A stretch of DNA of 10,767 bases, from contig JAAUZN010000045.1 in assembly GCA_014804565.1 (NCBI GenBank), positions 1 to 10,767 on the forward strand, in the 5' to 3' direction. Below are positions 1-8,321 of the stretch, in pieces (the stretch's first letter is position 1; each line of letters begins with the position of its first letter). Under the pieces are notes generated by a model. That model was not told where the DNA came from. It saw only the letters and a list, made by a program, of their open reading frames with translations, and did no database searches. This DNA is from Lachnospiraceae bacterium (GTDB lineage Bacteria > Bacillota > Clostridia > Lachnospirales > Lachnospiraceae). Made by a program: the position numbers and the translations under genes.

Positions 1-248
1 AGAGTGGAGACGACAACCGCAACGCTGAGTAATACAATGATCACCAACGCTACCCCCTGCCAAAATTCTCTGGTATCATGATTTATTGACATATTCTTTT
101 CTGTTTTTTTCTTTTTTCTACGGAGGATTTTTTCCAGTCCTGTTATCAGCCTCCCGATCAGTCGGATCGGATGGGGAAAAAAGTGCGGATCTCCCAGAAC
201 CAGATCCAACAAGAATCCCAGAAAAAAAGCAACGATATGATACCTCAT
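1..248 (-). CDS. cbiB: Adenosylcobinamide-phosphate synthase CbiB/CobD, N-terminal part (cut by window edge)
   Basis: Membrane enzyme that joins adenosylcobyric acid to (R)-1-aminopropan-2-ol or its phosphate, giving adenosylcobinamide (phosphate). Only the first 82 codons are in the window. The translation begins [20 protein letters not shown] and continues [15 protein letters not shown]; the G-D-P-H-x-x-x-H-P-(V/I)-R-x-I-G block at about residues 19-33 is the hallmark N-terminus of the CbiB family. A first membrane segment covers about residues 5-18 and another begins near residue 70. The loop between them is very basic (RRKKKKTEK) and is encoded by an A-rich tract. The ATG overlaps the stop codon of the upstream phosphatase gene as ATGA, which suggests translational coupling; no strong ribosome binding site is close. 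The assignment is firm although the C-terminus is not visible. Confidence 0.93.
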   Translation of the reverse strand, partial: MRYHIVAFFLGFLLDLVLGDPHFFPHPIRLIGRLITGLEKILRRKKKKTEKNMSINHDTREFWQGVALVIIVLLSVAVVVST

Positions 249-892
249 ATTTCTGCCAAGACCTCTATTTTCACAGGCTCATCTCCCGAAGAGACATCCT
301 TTTTCCATCCTTTCATTCTGCACAGATAGCCTCCGCCGGTTGCTCTCTGACAGTCAAAATAGGACTTCCCGCCATAGGAACTCAACAAAGCCATAATCGT
401 TCCTCCATGGACAATTACCCCTACCGAAGCAGCCTTCTCCGTCGTCTCTGCTGTGATCTGGCGCAGCGTTTCACACATACGCATTAAACCCTGCTCACAT
501 CGGAAGATAAAATCTTTCCTGCTTTCGCCCTCCGGAAAAGCCAGCTCTCCGCCGCTGTCGATCCACGCCTGATATTCTATGTCATTCTTTAAATCCTCAT
601 AGTTCTTATACTCAAACCGTCCGAAATCCATTTCTCTCCATTCCGGAATGACTGCTGGATGTAATCCCTGATAAAGAATCTCCGCGGTTTCCTGACATCT
701 TTTCATGGGACTGACAAACAGATATTGAACGGTCGGATACCTGTTTTGTTCTTTATACAATAATAATTTCTCGATTCCGCTTGTACAAAGCGGCTCATCT
801 GTTCTCCCCAGATATCGATGCTCTCTGTTTGCCTGCGTCTCTCCATGTCTAAGCAGCAGGAGTGTCACTTGATCTTCTGTCCGATGCCGCAT
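245..892 (-). CDS. cobC: Histidine phosphatase family protein, likely alpha-ribazole phosphatase CobC
   Basis: Cytoplasmic phosphatase of 215 residues in the phosphoglycerate-mutase-like superfamily. In this operon it most likely removes phosphate from alpha-ribazole 5'-phosphate or from adenosylcobalamin 5'-phosphate. Visible motifs are RHGET at 15-19 with the phosphoacceptor His16, the substrate-loop stretch GRTDEPL at 29-35, SPMKR at 61-65 with the second catalytic Arg, the acid-base Glu87 in REMDFG, and the second catalytic His162 in VHGG. All core residues are intact. The ATG chosen lies inside the preceding cobU-like gene (28 nt overlap), with GGAGGAGG about 13 nt upstream. A GTG at 866-868 overlapping the preceding stop as GTGA would put RHGET at residues 7-11, which is usual for the family, so the start is uncertain by 8 codons. 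The CobC role rests on context; related phosphatases have other substrates. Confidence 0.85.
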   Translation of the reverse strand: MRHRTEDQVTLLLLRHGETQANREHRYLGRTDEPLCTSGIEKLLLYKEQNRYPTVQYLFVSPMKRCQETAEILYQGLHPAVIPEWREMDFGRFEYKNYEDLKNDIEYQAWIDSGGELAFPEGESRKDFIFRCEQGLMRMCETLRQITAETTEKAASVGVIVHGGTIMALLSSYGGKSYFDCQRATGGGYLCRMKGWKKDVSSGDEPVKIEVLAEI

Positions 893-1266
893 ATGACCCG
901 TTCTACCTCCTCCGCCTGCTCCGCAAGCCGTATCAGGAGCCTTCCTACACGCTCCCTGTATTCTCTTTCAAAAGGCTCCATCGGAACAATCCCGTTCCCG
1001 ACCTCATCACAGATGATGATACAATCCCTGCAGACATCCAAAAATGCCATCATTTCCTCCTCCGGACATCCACCCGCCAAAATCCGCTCTTTCACCCACA
1101 GATGGAAATGATCGATAATCACTGGCTTATCCTGCAAAACCAAATCATTCGGCTCCCTTTTTTTATCCGGCAGAACCGCATCCCACACCGCGCTCTTTTG
1201 CAGATAATATTTCTCAAGCACATACTCCAATTTCCCCTGTGCATATCCTCCTATCACTAATCTCAT
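865..1266 (-). CDS. Short CobU-like protein (divergent adenosylcobinamide kinase/guanylyltransferase paralogue)
   Basis: A 133-residue protein recognisably related to CobU but much shorter than the usual 180-190 residues. It starts MRLVIGGYAQGKLEY: GGYAQGK at 6-12 is a P-loop, but Leu13 replaces the usual Ser/Thr after the Lys. VIIDHFHLWV at 49-58 matches the CobU Walker B region. CDEVGNGIVP at 86-95 and the following R-x-x-x-G-R-L-x-x-R-L-A pattern match the canonical CobU C-terminus. The segment holding the guanylylated histidine (the RHRxxR region of CobU) is missing. It sits 47 nt after cobS, has an AAGGA-type ribosome binding site, and overlaps the phosphatase gene by 28 nt. It could be a kinase-only enzyme, a partner of the full-length CobU, or a nucleotide-binding protein of altered function; the sequence alone does not decide. 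Confidence 0.8.
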   Translation of the reverse strand: MRLVIGGYAQGKLEYVLEKYYLQKSAVWDAVLPDKKREPNDLVLQDKPVIIDHFHLWVKERILAGGCPEEEMMAFLDVCRDCIIICDEVGNGIVPMEPFEREYRERVGRLLIRLAEQAEEVERVICGIGQKIK

Positions 1267-1313
1267 CTTTCCTTATCTCCCCATCAGAAACATTTGCTCC
1301 GATCAACCATCCT

Positions 1314-2081
1314 TCATATGATCAGGTACTGCGCCAGTACCGCCGCCACAGCCATCCATCCCTCACAGAAAAGGACAAAATACCCGGCTGTATCTCCGGT
1401 AACTCCACCCAACTCTTTTCTGCTGCGGTAAAAATAATAAATCAGTGCCAGTACCGCCGCCCCCGTCACAAGCAGACCTGCAGATAACGACCAGTACAGC
1501 ATGCTGCCGATACAGACGGCACTTTGCAGATATAAAAAAACTTTGACTATGTTTTTCTGAGAGCAGTCCGCAAAAAGAGAAAGCGTTCCCTCCCTCTTTG
1601 CCAACGGAAAGGAAATTGCACTGATGCCACAGAGGCAGCGCGACAAAACAAACCCGCAGCATACAACTTTCAGCGCAGCATCCTCTACAATCTCTGAAAA
1701 AGCGCCCAGAAAAACCAGTCCATATACCGCCAGCATAATGACAGCAAAAGCGCCGATATGAGAATCCTTCAGGATCTCCAGCTTTCTTTCTTTTGTTTGA
1801 TAGGAATGTATCGCGTCCATGGTATCCATGAACCCGTCCACATGCAGTCCACCTGTGATCAAAAGCGGGATCGCCGCCGTAACCACAACACGGCACAGAA
1901 CACCAATACCACGGCTTTCGCACAGCATATTCCACCCATAAACGCACACACCGATCAACGCTCCGATCCACGGAAAGAAACAAAAGATATACTGCATATC
2001 CTTTTCTTCCCACGCAAACTGTGGCACCGGAATTTTGGAATACATGGAGACTGCTATAAAAAATGATTTTATGATCCGCAT
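1314..2081 (-). CDS. cobS: Adenosylcobinamide-GDP ribazoletransferase (cobalamin 5'-phosphate synthase) CobS
   Basis: Integral membrane enzyme of 255 residues that joins adenosylcobinamide-GDP to alpha-ribazole or its 5'-phosphate, completing the nucleotide loop of cobalamin. The family signature GGLHVDGFMDTMDA is at 77-90, with the conserved Asp residues 82, 86 and 89, followed by ILKDSHIGAFAV at 103-114. A second conserved patch, GGVTGDTAG, is at 225-233. Several hydrophobic segments (about 33-50, 60-76, 110-128, 138-158, 183-215 and 234-255) fit a multipass protein, and the length is normal for the family. The ATG has AGAGGG about 8 nt upstream. It begins 39 nt after the cobU stop codon and is followed by the short cobU paralogue, matching the common cobT-cobU-cobS-cobC grouping of Clostridia. 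Confidence 0.95.
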   Translation of the reverse strand: MRIIKSFFIAVSMYSKIPVPQFAWEEKDMQYIFCFFPWIGALIGVCVYGWNMLCESRGIGVLCRVVVTAAIPLLITGGLHVDGFMDTMDAIHSYQTKERKLEILKDSHIGAFAVIMLAVYGLVFLGAFSEIVEDAALKVVCCGFVLSRCLCGISAISFPLAKREGTLSLFADCSQKNIVKVFLYLQSAVCIGSMLYWSLSAGLLVTGAAVLALIYYFYRSRKELGGVTGDTAGYFVLFCEGWMAVAAVLAQYLII

Positions 2082-2120
2082 ATGAGTTCCCTCTGTCCAA
2101 CGTTTCTAACCGCTTCGAAT

Positions 2121-2696
2121 CTACTTGATGATGACCGGAATCCCCACCACCACCTCCACCACCTGATCTGCCAGGTCAGCCAGTCTCCGGTTAAGATTCC
2201 CCATTGCCCGAATATATTCCATAGTAGCTTCCTCGTAGGCAATACCATCCTCAAATATATTGTTTGTGACCACGACCAAATGCGTCGTCTGCGCTTTTAA
2301 TGCTTCCAGCCCTCGCATGATCTTTTCGATAACCCGTCCGGCCGCTGCGGGTTCTTCTCCGGAAAACATTTCATTGGCTGTGAGATTGGAGAGACATTCC
2401 AATAAAACGATCCGTTCTCCTGCTCCCATTTTCTCAACAGCTCTGTGTATATCTGTGGGTTGTTCCACTGTATCAAACCCTTTTCCGCTTCTGAGTCTTC
2501 TATGTCGTTCAACCTTCTTCCTGCCTTCTTCATCAAAAACCTTCATTGTGGCAAGATAATATTTCCTGCTCTCTGCTGTGCAGCCGTGTTCATCCGCCTT
2601 CCCCTCCGCATCCGCAATCTTCATCAGATCGTCAGTCAGGCGCTCCGCATAAGCCGACTTCCCGCTGCCGCTTCCGCCAACCACCAATACCATCAT
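2121..2696 (-). CDS. cobU: Bifunctional adenosylcobinamide kinase / adenosylcobinamide-phosphate guanylyltransferase CobU
   Basis: A 191-residue cytoplasmic enzyme that phosphorylates adenosylcobinamide and transfers GMP to give adenosylcobinamide-GDP, the substrate of CobS. The P-loop GGSGSGKS is at 7-14. His65 in ERHRRLR (63-69) is in the position of the histidine that carries GMP in the family. LLECLSNLTANEM at 98-110 corresponds to the Walker B region, with Glu100 where Asp is usual. Near the C-terminus, VTNNIFEDG at 143-151 replaces the more typical (S/T)NEVG-x-GIVP, then NLNRRLADLADQVVEVVVGIP is family-typical. Length is normal. Two ATG codons start the frame; the first lies 2 nt after the cobT stop codon, with AGAGG inside the end of cobT. 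The atypical C-terminal motif is notable because the nearby short paralogue keeps the canonical one. Confidence 0.92.
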   Translation of the reverse strand: MMVLVVGGSGSGKSAYAERLTDDLMKIADAEGKADEHGCTAESRKYYLATMKVFDEEGRKKVERHRRLRSGKGFDTVEQPTDIHRAVEKMGAGERIVLLECLSNLTANEMFSGEEPAAAGRVIEKIMRGLEALKAQTTHLVVVTNNIFEDGIAYEEATMEYIRAMGNLNRRLADLADQVVEVVVGIPVIIK

Positions 2697-2698
2697 CC

Positions 2699-3796
2699 CT
2701 ATGAATACCTCTCATATTGTTTCACCTTGATATCCAAAAACAAAGTTCTTCCATGATAGACACGCAATGCCATATCCAAAAGCGACAACATCATAACCGC
2801 CCCCGTGCCTTCCCCCAGAGCCAATTCTCCATCTATAACAGGTTCCAGCCCTAATGCTTTTGCCAACACTTCCACCGCCGGCTCTTTCCCCTTATGTGAT
2901 GGAATCAGATATTTTTTCGTTCCCGGCACAAGCCGCTCCGCCAGAAGCGCCGCCGCCATACTGATCACACCGTCCAATACCACCGGAAGATGGTAGACGG
3001 CTCCGCCGATACAGACGCCGACAAGTCCCGCAATATCTAATCCACCCACTGATTCCAGAACCCGGAAAGGCTCTGCATCGTACAGTCCGTACTTTTCTAT
3101 CGCCTCCATAATAATCTGCTTTTTCTGCCGCAGTTTTTCCTCGCAGAGCCCTGCACCTCTTCCGGTCACTTCCTCCGCTTTGCACCTTAACAGAGCGGCT
3201 GTGACCGCGCTGCTCGTGGTGGTATTTCCGATTCCCATTTCCCCGGTAGCAAGAATGCGATACCCTTTCCCTTTACAGACAGCCACCATCTCTATTCCCG
3301 TATCAATGGCTCTGGCAGCTTCTTCACTCGTCATAGCCGGCTCTTTCCTGAAATTTCTTGTTCCGCAGCGAATTTTACGGTCCAGCACTCCCGGTATGGG
3401 TTCACTCCTATGGATGCCGATATCAACGGGGATGGTGTCTGCACCGATCATGGCGGCCATTTTCCCTACCGAAGAGTCTCCCCTTCCCATCTGCGCCGCC
3501 ACCGCCGCCGTCACCTCCTGGCCCGACTGGCTGACGCCCTCCGCTACGATGCCATTATCCGCACACATGATGATAACCGCTTTTTTAGCGATATCAATTT
3601 CCTCCGTTCCCAAGATTGCACCGATCTGCGCCGTGAGAGATTCAAACCTTCCCATACCATCCAATGGCTTCGCAATCCTGTCCCAGTTTTGCAAAATCCG
3701 CTTATAGAGTTCCGCATCCGGCGCTTTTATCGCAAGCTCTTCCCATAATCCTTTTGCATCGCCTTTATTGCTAATGTGCCTCCCGAAGCATTCCAT
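2699..3796 (-). CDS. cobT: Nicotinate-nucleotide--dimethylbenzimidazole phosphoribosyltransferase CobT
   Basis: A 365-residue cytoplasmic enzyme that transfers phosphoribose from nicotinate mononucleotide to the lower-ligand base, giving alpha-ribazole 5'-phosphate. Visible family blocks are [12 protein letters not shown] (43-54), [13 protein letters not shown] (78-90), [15 protein letters not shown] (183-197), [12 protein letters not shown] (249-260), [10 protein letters not shown] (297-306) and ALGEGTGA (326-333), in which Glu329 matches the catalytic glutamate. Length is slightly above the roughly 350 usual. The ATG lies inside the end of cobQ (26 nt overlap) with GGAGGA 6 nt upstream, which supports this start. 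No bluB is seen, as expected for an anaerobe; the actual base used (dimethylbenzimidazole, adenine or another) cannot be read from the sequence. Confidence 0.96.
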   Translation of the reverse strand: MECFGRHISNKGDAKGLWEELAIKAPDAELYKRILQNWDRIAKPLDGMGRFESLTAQIGAILGTEEIDIAKKAVIIMCADNGIVAEGVSQSGQEVTAAVAAQMGRGDSSVGKMAAMIGADTIPVDIGIHRSEPIPGVLDRKIRCGTRNFRKEPAMTSEEAARAIDTGIEMVAVCKGKGYRILATGEMGIGNTTTSSAVTAALLRCKAEEVTGRGAGLCEEKLRQKKQIIMEAIEKYGLYDAEPFRVLESVGGLDIAGLVGVCIGGAVYHLPVVLDGVISMAAALLAERLVPGTKKYLIPSHKGKEPAVEVLAKALGLEPVIDGELALGEGTGAVMMLSLLDMALRVYHGRTLFLDIKVKQYERYS

Positions 3797-5252
3797 ACAC
3801 TTCCTCCATGTTCAGATGAGCTGACACAGCATCTGCCAGTTTATCGTACTGTGTCTCCTTAAATGCCTTATAATCAATACAAATCCCGGCTTCCGCATCG
3901 GTCCTGCCGTCGATGATGATTCCCTTTTTCTTTGCCAGTACATCCACAAGCGCGGAGGCAATAGCACCGCTGTCAAATATGCCGTGGACGTAGGTGCCAT
4001 ACACATTTTCATTCTCCCCGGACTGAAAGACCGCTGCATCAAACGCCTGCTCCGTTCTCCCCATGTGAATCTCATATCCCTCATAACACAATCCCGAAAG
4101 CGCCGCGAAAACTCCTTTCATCTGATCTACTGTCCCGCATACCTGACGGCGTACCTTTTCCCGCTGCAGTTCAGTTGTAACCGGCAGAAGCTCCATACCT
4201 CTCATGGTTCCGCCTGTTTCCAGTCCTTCCGGGTCGGAAATCTGTCTGCCCATCATCTGATATCCTCCGCATATACCGCAGACGGGTATTTTCACCGCCA
4301 GCTTTTTTACAGCGGCTTCCAAACCGTTATCCCGCATCCACTCCAAATCTCCCATGGTATTTTTGCTGCCGGGCAAAAAGAGTAAATCAGGGCGGTTCAA
4401 TTCTGATACGGTTGTCACATAACGGACTGACACCTCAGGTATTTGCTCAAATACATTAAAATCTGTAAAATTAGAAATTCTCGGATAGCGAATGACCGCT
4501 ATATCAATCTTTCCCCTCTGCTTCCTTGTAAAGCGATCTGTCAGGCTGTCCTCATCCTCTAATGCGATCTCCATATAAGGAATCACCCCGATCACCGGAA
4601 TACCGCCCCTATTCTCCAAAATCTCTATGCCGGAATCGAGCAGCGACTGATCTCCCCTGAATTTGTTGATGATAAGCCCCTTTACTCTCCTTTTCTCCTC
4701 CTTTGTCAAAAGCTGCAGCGTTCCCAAAAGCTGGGCAAACACACCGCCTCTGTCGATATCGCCCACAAGCAGTACCGGCGCATCCACAAGCTCTGCCATT
4801 CCCATATTGACGATATCATTATCACGCAGATTGATCTCCGCCGGACTTCCCGCTCCCTCGATCACAATGATATCCACCATTTCTTCCAGCTTACGAAAGG
4901 CACACTGAATATCCGGAATCAACTTTCGTTTATAGGAAAAATATTCTCTTGCACTCATATTTCCGAAAACCTGGCCGTTTACAATTACCTGAGAGCCGGT
5001 ATGGTCTGTGGGCTTTAACAAGATCGGGTTCATACACACAAGGGGGCTGAGCCCTGCCGCTTCCGCCTGCATGACCTGCGCTCTGCCCATTTCAAGCCCT
5101 TCCTCGGTAATAAAAGAATTGAGTGCCATATTCTGTGACTTAAAAGGCGCGACCCTATACCCGTCACGTTTCATGATCCGGCACAACCCTGCCGTCAAAA
5201 GACTTTTGCCCACCCCGGACATGGTTCCCTGAACCATAATGACCTTCGCCAT
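3771..5252 (-). CDS. cobQ: Cobyric acid synthase CobQ/CbiP
   Basis: A 493-residue cytoplasmic glutamine amidotransferase that amidates four corrin side chains (b, d, e and g) of adenosylcobyrinic acid a,c-diamide. The N-terminal half is a dethiobiotin-synthetase-like ATPase domain: [18 protein letters not shown] (6-23) holds the P-loop, then [10 protein letters not shown] (37-46), [15 protein letters not shown] (128-142) and [12 protein letters not shown] (163-174). The C-terminal half is a class I-type glutaminase-like domain with [11 protein letters not shown] (293-303), the nucleophile Cys328 in [18 protein letters not shown] (392-398) and His423 in YVHGIF. The order and length are standard for CobQ/CbiP, and the SQNMALNS block separates it from CbiA. 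Its ATG has GGAGGAG close upstream and starts 17 nt after the ATPase gene. Confidence 0.97.
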   Translation of the reverse strand: MAKVIMVQGTMSGVGKSLLTAGLCRIMKRDGYRVAPFKSQNMALNSFITEEGLEMGRAQVMQAEAAGLSPLVCMNPILLKPTDHTGSQVIVNGQVFGNMSAREYFSYKRKLIPDIQCAFRKLEEMVDIIVIEGAGSPAEINLRDNDIVNMGMAELVDAPVLLVGDIDRGGVFAQLLGTLQLLTKEEKRRVKGLIINKFRGDQSLLDSGIEILENRGGIPVIGVIPYMEIALEDEDSLTDRFTRKQRGKIDIAVIRYPRISNFTDFNVFEQIPEVSVRYVTTVSELNRPDLLFLPGSKNTMGDLEWMRDNGLEAAVKKLAVKIPVCGICGGYQMMGRQISDPEGLETGGTMRGMELLPVTTELQREKVRRQVCGTVDQMKGVFAALSGLCYEGYEIHMGRTEQAFDAAVFQSGENENVYGTYVHGIFDSGAIASALVDVLAKKKGIIIDGRTDAEAGICIDYKAFKETQYDKLADAVSAHLNMEEVYGMLREAH

Positions 5253-5269
5253 ATTCTCCTCCGCCCACT

Positions 5270-6058
5270 TTACAATTTTCCTACCTGCCTGATGTAGGCA
5301 AGAAGCCTTTCGTCCGCCTTCAAATCTTCCTCTCTGATATCAAAAAGCCTCTCGATAAAATCAGAAGTAAACACTTCGTCCGGCGTGCCATACCGCAGGA
5401 CATATTCGCCTTTCAGGCAGAGAATTTTATCAGAAACGATCTTGGCAAGCTCCAGCTCATGCAAGGACATAATGACTGTAAGTCCCTTTTTTATTCTCAT
5501 TTCCTGCAAAATTGATAAAAATTCCAGTTTATATTTAATATCCAGATAAGAAGTCGGCTCATCCAGAATCAAAATCTCCGGCTCCTGACAGATTGCTCTC
5601 GCAAGCATCACTCTCTGCTTCTGACCGTCACTGATCTTGTCAAAATCCTGTCCGCTCAGTTCGGTAATATGAATCAGTTCCATCACCTCATCTACGATCC
5701 GCTCATCTTCCTTAGATAACACACCAAACCAGCCGGTATACGGATATCTCCCGGTCGCTACCACATCCCTGCAGGTCTTCAGCTCCACCCTGATCTTCTC
5801 TGTAAACAATACAGACATTTTCTTTGCCAGGTCACTTGCTTTCATTGCAAGTAAATTTTCTTCCCCCAGACAGACAGTTCCGCCCAGCAGCTTAAGCTGT
5901 CCTGCAATACTTTTTAACACCGTTGATTTCCCTGCCCCGTTGGGCCCGATCAGACTCAATATCTCCCCTTTTTGCAGCGAGATTTCTATGTCCTTGATCA
6001 ACGGCTTTCGGTCATACCCGACACACATATTCTTCACAGAAAAATAATAGCGCTTCAT
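5270..6058 (-). CDS. ABC importer ATP-binding protein (FecE/BtuD-type)
   Basis: A 262-residue cytoplasmic ATPase that powers the importer made by the two preceding genes. Walker [10 protein letters not shown] is at 38-46, the ABC signature SDGQKQR at 143-149 (SDGQ rather than the common SGGQ), Walker B ILILDEP at 162-168, the D-loop SYLD at 170-173 and the switch histidine His200 in MSLHELE. The [10 protein letters not shown] stretch at 101-110 is typical of the iron-siderophore/heme/cobalamin branch. The start ATG overlaps the permease stop codon as ATGA, so the two are probably translationally coupled. The family covers siderophores, heme and corrinoids; the B12 operon context favours a corrinoid or related tetrapyrrole, but this is inference. 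Confidence 0.93.
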   Translation of the reverse strand: MKRYYFSVKNMCVGYDRKPLIKDIEISLQKGEILSLIGPNGAGKSTVLKSIAGQLKLLGGTVCLGEENLLAMKASDLAKKMSVLFTEKIRVELKTCRDVVATGRYPYTGWFGVLSKEDERIVDEVMELIHITELSGQDFDKISDGQKQRVMLARAICQEPEILILDEPTSYLDIKYKLEFLSILQEMRIKKGLTVIMSLHELELAKIVSDKILCLKGEYVLRYGTPDEVFTSDFIERLFDIREEDLKADERLLAYIRQVGKL

Positions 6059-7068
6059 GCCCTTTTCCTCTTCACGATGATCCAGAGCACGACCGGCGCC
6101 CCGAAAATAGCTGTCACTGTGCTGATGCTCAGCTCCGTCGGCGCCAGCATGGTTCTGGCGAGCAGATCACAGAACAGGCAAAACACACTCCCGCCTAAAA
6201 AGCAGGCCGGTATCATCCAGATCGGCTCTGTCGTGCCCATAAATCTCCTGACCAGATGAGGCACCGCAATGCCCACAAAAGAAATCGGCCCCGCAAAGGC
6301 TACGATACACGCCGACAAAATACTGGAAAAAATTACAATAAGCACCCGCAAAAGCCGGAGATTCACTCCCACATTCCGCGCATAGGCGTCTCCCAGCTGA
6401 TACGCGCCAAGCGGCTTTGACAGCAGAAAGACCGCAATGACGGTCGCCAGGACCACCACCGCTATAACCCTCACATTCTCCCATGTCATACCGGAAAAGC
6501 TTCCCTGCGACCAATTGTGGAGATTCACGATATCCGCATCCTCCGCAAAAGTTACCACCAGCTCCGTGACCGCTGAACAGATGTAACCGATCATGACACC
6601 ACTTACCACCAGCATTGACATGCTGTTGATTCTGTGGGACAGTAACAGTACGAATCCCATCGAAAGCATCGCTCCCGCAAACGCCGAAAGAATCATTGCC
6701 GCAGAGGTCACCTTGACCAACCGCCCCATCATAAAGACCATCATAAGTGCCACAGCCATTTTGGCTCCCGAAGAGATTCCCAGCACAAAAGGGCCTGCAA
6801 TGGGATTATTGAAAAAGGTCTGTAAAAGATATCCCGCCAACGCCAGCGCTCCACCGAGAATCAAAACCGCCAATGCCCTCGGCATTCTGATATCCCACAA
6901 AATCCTCGTTACCGTTTCACTGCTTCCCTGCCTTGCAAGTGTTCTCCCGATATCCGACAGGGCAATCCCCACACTTCCGATACAGACATTCAGCGCAAAA
7001 AAGAATCCCATACCTATGCCGAGTATTATAAAGACTGCAATATATCTGTATTTCCTGTTTTGACGCAT
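6055..7068 (-). CDS. FecCD/BtuC-family ABC importer permease
   Basis: A polytopic membrane protein of 337 residues forming the channel of the importer. Family blocks are clear: WDIRMPRAL (58-66), then LLQTFFNNPIAGPFVLGISS (81-100), GPISFVGIAVPHLVRRFMG (260-278) and the C-terminal ELSISTVTAIFGAPVVLWI (312-330). Strong hydrophobic segments run throughout, consistent with about ten helices. The frame stays open to a TTG at 7101 directly after the previous stop codon, but that codon has no ribosome binding site. The ATG at 7066-7068 gives a typical basic start (MRQNRKYRY) and has AAAGGAA about 12 nt upstream, so it is preferred; a GTG at 7075-7077 lies closer to the same site. It ends in an ATGA overlap with the ATPase gene. 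Substrate probably a corrinoid, heme or siderophore-like complex. Confidence 0.93.
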   Translation of the reverse strand: MRQNRKYRYIAVFIILGIGMGFFFALNVCIGSVGIALSDIGRTLARQGSSETVTRILWDIRMPRALAVLILGGALALAGYLLQTFFNNPIAGPFVLGISSGAKMAVALMMVFMMGRLVKVTSAAMILSAFAGAMLSMGFVLLLSHRINSMSMLVVSGVMIGYICSAVTELVVTFAEDADIVNLHNWSQGSFSGMTWENVRVIAVVVLATVIAVFLLSKPLGAYQLGDAYARNVGVNLRLLRVLIVIFSSILSACIVAFAGPISFVGIAVPHLVRRFMGTTEPIWMIPACFLGGSVFCLFCDLLARTMLAPTELSISTVTAIFGAPVVLWIIVKRKRA

Positions 7069-7101
7069 AGGAATCACAATTCCTTTCCACTCATTTGCCA
7101 A

Positions 7102-8307
7102 TCACTGCAACGGGAAAAGATAGTGCATCTCCTTTTCCTCCCCCTGAAGCACCGCATGTATATCTTCGATTAAATATCCGATGGAGAGGGATTGTTGATA
7201 CATATCATTTGAAGTACACCAGACATTTTCCTCTTTCACCGCCTTAAAATCCGCTAAAAGCTCACATTTATCAAGAAGCTCCTCCACATCGGAAACTCCG
7301 CCGTCAATAGAGCTGTTATAGATTAAAATATCCGCATCTTTCGCGCCGTTGTAAAACTCTTCCACCTGCATATTGTAAGTCGATTGCCTTGTTTCGGGAT
7401 CGCTCAGATTTTCAAAAATATAATTCCCGCCCGCAAGCTCTATCATCTTGGGAACATAATCGGATGCCTGACGCACCTGCACCAGCCCATTGGATGTTAT
7501 AAAAAAGAAAGCCACCGTCTTATCTGTCTTGGCATCAGCACTCATCCGCGCAAGGATTGCCGTCTGCTCTTCAAAAATCCTTTCCGCTTCCTCCTCTTTT
7601 CCAAGAAGCGCTCCATAAAACTTCACCCACTCCACTCTTCCCAACGGATGGGACTCGTAGCTGGAATAATCTATCATAACGGGGATATCAAAATCCTCCA
7701 GTTTCTCTACCACTTCAGGCGCATGGGAAATCATCATATTTTCTATGGCCAGCGAGCAGTTGTTTGAAACGATCAGCTCATAATCAGGCTTATTATATTT
7801 ACCCGCATAGAGAATCTCTCCTCTTTTCATCGCTTCCCTGGCGGCTTCGATATACCAGCCCTCCTCCTTTTGCCCGGAGAACGCGATCGCATCCAGTCCG
7901 TCTAAGGCGCTGAACATGTCCATTGCAGAGGAGGCCACCAGATAAAGGTTTTCCATCGGTCGATACAACACCACAATTTCCCGCTCCTGCATCTTCTGAC
8001 ACAGACTTTCCGGCAGCTCCTCATCCTCCGGCACGATCAAAAACTGTGCGTCATCCATCGTTGTCGTAAGCAGAGTATAGCCGCCCACATAGTATTCGAC
8101 TGTGAAATTTTCCGCATACTGCAGCGCCATACTCCGCTCATAAATAAGTGGCTGTTCATCCTGTGATTCTACTACAGCTTCTGCTGCCATATCTGATTCT
8201 GCTGCCGTCATCGTTTCTGTCTCCGCCTTTTCGGACGGCCCGCCGCAACTACACATTCCCAACAGACTCACCAGAACCAGAAACCTTATCCCTTTTTTAA
8301 CTCTCAT
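7102..8307 (-). CDS. ABC importer substrate-binding lipoprotein (BtuF/FecB-like)
   Basis: Extracytoplasmic receptor of the importer, about 401 residues from the chosen start. The N-terminus MRVKKGIRFLVLVSLLGMCS is a signal peptide with a lipoprotein site; Cys21 (preceded by Ser20) is the likelier lipidated residue, Cys19 the alternative. An acidic, Thr/Ala/Glu-rich linker follows. The body has periplasmic-binding-fold features of COG0614: SYESHPLGRVEWVKFYGALL (216-235), which is distinctive of a clostridial subgroup, LAGGNYIFENL (291-301) and the late tract with NVWCTSNDMYQQ. An in-frame ATG 4 codons upstream (8319) starts 2 nt after the chelatase stop codon but has no ribosome binding site. 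GGGGAGAAGG directly precedes the ATG at 8307, so that start is preferred. The permease and ATPase follow immediately. The ligand is not determined. Confidence 0.92.
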   Translation of the reverse strand: MRVKKGIRFLVLVSLLGMCSCGGPSEKAETETMTAAESDMAAEAVVESQDEQPLIYERSMALQYAENFTVEYYVGGYTLLTTTMDDAQFLIVPEDEELPESLCQKMQEREIVVLYRPMENLYLVASSAMDMFSALDGLDAIAFSGQKEEGWYIEAAREAMKRGEILYAGKYNKPDYELIVSNNCSLAIENMMISHAPEVVEKLEDFDIPVMIDYSSYESHPLGRVEWVKFYGALLGKEEEAERIFEEQTAILARMSADAKTDKTVAFFFITSNGLVQVRQASDYVPKMIELAGGNYIFENLSDPETRQSTYNMQVEEFYNGAKDADILIYNSSIDGGVSDVEELLDKCELLADFKAVKEENVWCTSNDMYQQSLSIGYLIEDIHAVLQGEEKEMHYLFPLQ

Positions 8308-8321
8308 CCTTCTCCCCATTT

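Noticed and set aside
1363..2100. 245-codon minus-strand frame overlapping cobS
   Set aside because: It is the alternative frame of cobS. Its translation is Cys/Arg-rich without motifs, while the cobS frame carries the full CobS signature.
3180..3707. 175-codon plus-strand frame
   Set aside because: It is antisense to the conserved core of cobT, with no motif and no ribosome binding site.
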